From NCBI GenBank assembly GCA_946611235.1, contig CAMODE010000036.1, forward strand, positions 1 through 43,037: a DNA stretch of 43,037 bases. The letters are read 5' to 3'. The notes under the pieces were generated by a model. It made no database searches. It saw only the letters and a program-made list of their open reading frames with translations, and had not been told where the DNA came from. The stretch is from an uncultured Caryophanales bacterium (GTDB lineage Bacteria > Bacillota_I > Bacilli_A > RF39 > UBA660). Position 1 is the first letter of the stretch; each line of letters starts with the position of its first letter. Shown here piece by piece: positions 40,895 to 43,037 of this stretch. The translations under genes were made by a program, and so were the position numbers.

Positions 40895-42808
40895 CTAAGC
40901 TATCTTATAATCATCTTCTAATGAGAAGATAACATTTTCTTCTATCCAGTTCTTTCTAGGTTCTACCGCATCTCCCATAAGAACTGATACTCTCTTCTCT
41001 GCAAGTGCTCCATCAATTATATTAACTTTAATTAGCTTTCTCGTTTTAGGGTCCATTGTCGTTTCCCATAATTGCTCAGCATTCATTTCACCAAGTCCTT
41101 TATATCTTTGAACTCTATATCCCGTCTTACCCTTAGTTAAGTCTCTTAGCTCTTCATTCGTCCAAGCATATTCATGTTTACCACCATGACTTACTTTATA
41201 TAAAGGAGGCATAGCAATAAATAGATGACCTTCTTCAATTAAAGGTTTCATATACCTATAAAAGAATGTAAGAAGTAAACACTGAATATGTGCTCCATCA
41301 TCATCAGCATCGGTCATAATAACTACTTTACCATAATTAATATCTTTAACCGTAAAGTCAGTTCCAACTCCTGCTCCTATCGTATAGATAAGTGTATTAA
41401 TTTCTTCATTCTTAAAGATTTCTTCCATTCTTGTCTTTTCCGTATTTAAAACCTTACCACGAAGTGGAAGAATAGCTTGTGTCTTTCTATCTCTTCCTTG
41501 CTTAGCACTACCACCAGCACTCTGTCCCTCTACTATAAATAATTCTTTTTCACTAGCCTTTTTACTTTGAGCCGGAGTAAGTTTACCAGATAAAAGCCTT
41601 TCCGTCTTTTTACCTTCTTTACCTTTTCTTGATTCTTCTCTTGCTTTTCTCGCAGCTTCTCTCGCTTCTTTACCTTTAATAGCTTTACCAACTATTTTCG
41701 TAGCTACTACTTTATTTTCTTCTAAAAAGAATTTAAGTTTCTCTGTTGTAATAGCCTCTACTATTGGTCTAGCCTGCGGAGTACCAAGTTTAGCTTTCGT
41801 CTGTCCTTCAAACTGAAGTAAATCCTCAGGTATTTGCACTGATATAACCGCAGTTAATCCTTCTCTTACGTCTGAGCCATCAAAAGTCTTATCTTTACCC
41901 TTAAGTAAATTATTAGTCTTAGCATAATCATTTAATACCTTTGTAATAGCAGTCTTAAAGCCAACTTCATGCGTACCACCATCGGTAGTCTTAACGTTAT
42001 TAACAAAAGATACGATATTCTCAGAATAACTATCCGTATATTGAAGTGCTACTTCGACATTAATCTTATCTTTACTACTATTAAAACATAATACTTTATG
42101 TAAAGGATCTTTACTTTCATTTAAATATTCACAAAAAGCTTCAAGTCCATTCTCATACATAAACTTTTCACTTTTTCCTTCTATTTCATCTACTACCTCA
42201 ATCGTAAGTCCACTAATTAGAAAAGCACACTCTTGCATTCTTTCACATATCGTACTAAAACTAAATGTAGTCGTAGAAAAAATACTAGGATCAGGTTTAA
42301 ATTTAACCGTAGTACCAGTTCTATTAGTATCTCCTACTCTTTTTAAAGGAACTACTACTTTACCACCATTTTCAAACTTAATATAATATTCTCCGCCATC
42401 TCTTCTCGTAACGACTTCCATTACACTACTAAGAGCATTAACAACAGAACCACCAACACCATGAAGTCCTCCGGATACTTTATATCCACCTTCACTAAAT
42501 TTACCACCAGCATGAAGTACTGTATAAATAACTTCTGGTGTACTCTTACCAGAAGAATGCATACCTACTGGTAATCCTCTTCCTTTATCTGTGACACTAA
42601 CACTACCATCTCTATGTAATACTATCTTTAAATGATTACCATAACCATTTAAAGCTTCATCAATAGAATTATCTACTATCTCCCATACAAGATGATGAAG
42701 TCCTCTTTTATCCGTAGACCCAATATACATACCAGGTCTCTTTCTAACAGCCTCTAATCCTTCTAATATCTTAATCGAACTCTCATCATAAGTCTCTTTT
42801 TTTGCCAT
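40895..42808 (-). CDS. parE: DNA topoisomerase IV subunit B (ParE), EGQSA variant
   Basis: The ATPase subunit of the decatenase. The GHKL motifs are VDNSIDEA, DKGRGLPVG and GLHGVGGSVVNALS. The TOPRIM domain shows VEGQSAGGSA (about 427-434) and TDADDDGAH (500-502). The segment LLSGKLTPAQSKK and QAILPLRGKVLNTEK favour ParE over GyrB. At residue 429 the usual Asp of EGDSAGGSA is Gln. Its equivalent in S. pneumoniae ParE and E. coli GyrB is a known quinolone-resistance site. I start at ATG 42808, because AGGA is about 10 nt away, while the GTG at 42817 is too close to it. parC is not next to it. Confidence 0.95.
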   Translation of the reverse strand: MAKKETYDESSIKILEGLEAVRKRPGMYIGSTDKRGLHHLVWEIVDNSIDEALNGYGNHLKIVLHRDGSVSVTDKGRGLPVGMHSSGKSTPEVIYTVLHAGGKFSEGGYKVSGGLHGVGGSVVNALSSVMEVVTRRDGGEYYIKFENGGKVVVPLKRVGDTNRTGTTVKFKPDPSIFSTTTFSFSTICERMQECAFLISGLTIEVVDEIEGKSEKFMYENGLEAFCEYLNESKDPLHKVLCFNSSKDKINVEVALQYTDSYSENIVSFVNNVKTTDGGTHEVGFKTAITKVLNDYAKTNNLLKGKDKTFDGSDVREGLTAVISVQIPEDLLQFEGQTKAKLGTPQARPIVEAITTEKLKFFLEENKVVATKIVGKAIKGKEAREAARKAREESRKGKEGKKTERLLSGKLTPAQSKKASEKELFIVEGQSAGGSAKQGRDRKTQAILPLRGKVLNTEKTRMEEIFKNEEINTLIYTIGAGVGTDFTVKDINYGKVVIMTDADDDGAHIQCLLLTFFYRYMKPLIEEGHLFIAMPPLYKVSHGGKHEYAWTNEELRDLTKGKTGYRVQRYKGLGEMNAEQLWETTMDPKTRKLIKVNIIDGALAEKRVSVLMGDAVEPRKNWIEENVIFSLEDDYKIA

Positions 42809-42838
42809 ATCTATCACATCCTATTAATTTCCATACTA

Positions 42839-42867
42839 ATTTTATCACAAAACTTCTTTATCTTCAA
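42839..42867 (-). promoter_or_regulatory. Promoter of parE
   Basis: TTGAAG (42862-42867) and TAAAAT (42839-42844) on the minus strand at 17-bp spacing. Confidence 0.65.
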
Positions 42868-42873
42868 GATACT

Positions 42874-43037
42874 TGTCACTTTATTTGACATATTTATCTG
42901 ATTATTCAGTAAAAATGTTACATAAATTACGGCTTATTTTTCAGAAGAAATGTTACATATATAAAATAAATTATCCTATAGCTAATTTTCAGTAAAAATG
43001 TTACATCTTTTTTCTTTACTTGTTTAATATTGTCTTG
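42874..43037. mobile_element. Possible end of a mobile element (IS21-like?) at the window edge
   Basis: TGTCACTTTATTTGACA (42874-42890) is followed by three copies of a 19-bp unit. Several direct repeats close to a terminus beginning with TG are a trait of IS21-family ends. The element, if real, would continue to the right beyond the window. No transposase is seen here, so this is a suggestion only. Confidence 0.35.
42905..43006. repeat. Three 19-bp direct repeats
   Basis: TTCAGTAAAAATGTTACAT at 42905-42923 and 42988-43006, and TTCAGAAGAAATGTTACAT at 42940-42958. The two outer copies are identical; the middle one differs at two positions. Spacing is 35 and 48 bp. Confidence 0.9.

Noticed and set aside
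42905-43006. CRISPR array
   Set aside because: Three short repeats with unequal spacers (16 and 29 bp) and no cas genes; better seen as element-end or operator repeats.

Overview
The window is very AT-rich DNA from a low-GC Bacillota. UGA is used as a stop (for example, it ends the DinJ-like antitoxin) and Trp is encoded by UGG, so this is code 11, not the Mycoplasma code. Gene content and order fit an uncultured, probably gut-dwelling Bacilli/Erysipelotrichia or RF39-like lineage: ParE of Gram-positive type, rplU-prp-rpmA with an N-terminally extended L27, spoIVFA-spoIVFB next to rplU as in Bacillus subtilis, and a dacB-spmA-spmB operon. Two conserved sporulation gene clusters therefore sit in an otherwise compact genome. 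The taxonomic placement is an inference from these signs only.

Layout. 1-1770: an intact IS1182-type insertion sequence. 1780-4859 (minus): a deoxynucleotide operon, thyA-folA-putative dNMP kinase-UMPH-1-type 5'-nucleotidase. 4941-7164 (plus): clpB without the N domain, behind a CIRCE-like operator and a strong SigA promoter. 7195-8926: a small membrane protein, a DUF1292-like protein, a lipoprotein and tRNA-Thr. 8936-14841 (minus): rimM, trmD, a DUF4143 ATPase, a TrmH-type methyltransferase, a YgjP-type metallopeptidase, LemA and lgt. 15311-17454: a SEDS protein and a PD-(D/E)XK 'Rpn' nuclease. 17686-19853: dacB-spmA-spmB. 19928-26000 is an accessory zone: DinJ antitoxin with a dead YafQ toxin, a membrane-anchored polysaccharide deacetylase, DUF1846, a RhuM pseudogene, a long hairpin and an MvaI/BcnI-like restriction endonuclease pseudogene. 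26108-28746: tRNA-Pro, tRNA-Ala, rpmA-prp-rplU with an L21 leader, and spoIVFB/spoIVFA. 28794-31450: unknown membrane-associated proteins and an orphan TnpB with a candidate omega RNA. 31560-35739: a secreted TasA/camelysin-like protein and an operon of two giant coiled-coil paralogs plus a DUF1292-like protein. 35799-42808: an MFS-like protein, a YhcC-type radical SAM enzyme, a stand-alone 5'-3' exonuclease, rseP, cdsA and parE. The right edge carries three 19-bp direct repeats that may be the end of another mobile element.

How the genes work together. thyA and folA make dTMP and regenerate tetrahydrofolate, and the adjoining kinase and nucleotidase could balance the dNMP pools. lgt, cdsA, rseP, the SEDS protein, DacB and the deacetylase all serve the envelope. 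SpoIVFA/B and SpmA/B/DacB belong to sigma-K processing and spore cortex maturation in known spore formers. The accessory zone looks like a decaying defence and mobile island: a toxin, a RhuM gene and a restriction enzyme are all broken, while the antitoxin and the orphan TnpB remain intact.

The observations most worth a second look are the coiled-coil paralog pair (32525-35739), the EGQSA variant of the usually invariant EGDSA motif in ParE, the orphan TnpB with its folded 3' region, a dispersed two-hairpin intergenic element (21921 and 37878), and three exactly 23-bp-phased CCACAAA boxes upstream of the DUF4143 ATPase. Nothing here is a clearly recognisable new defence system.
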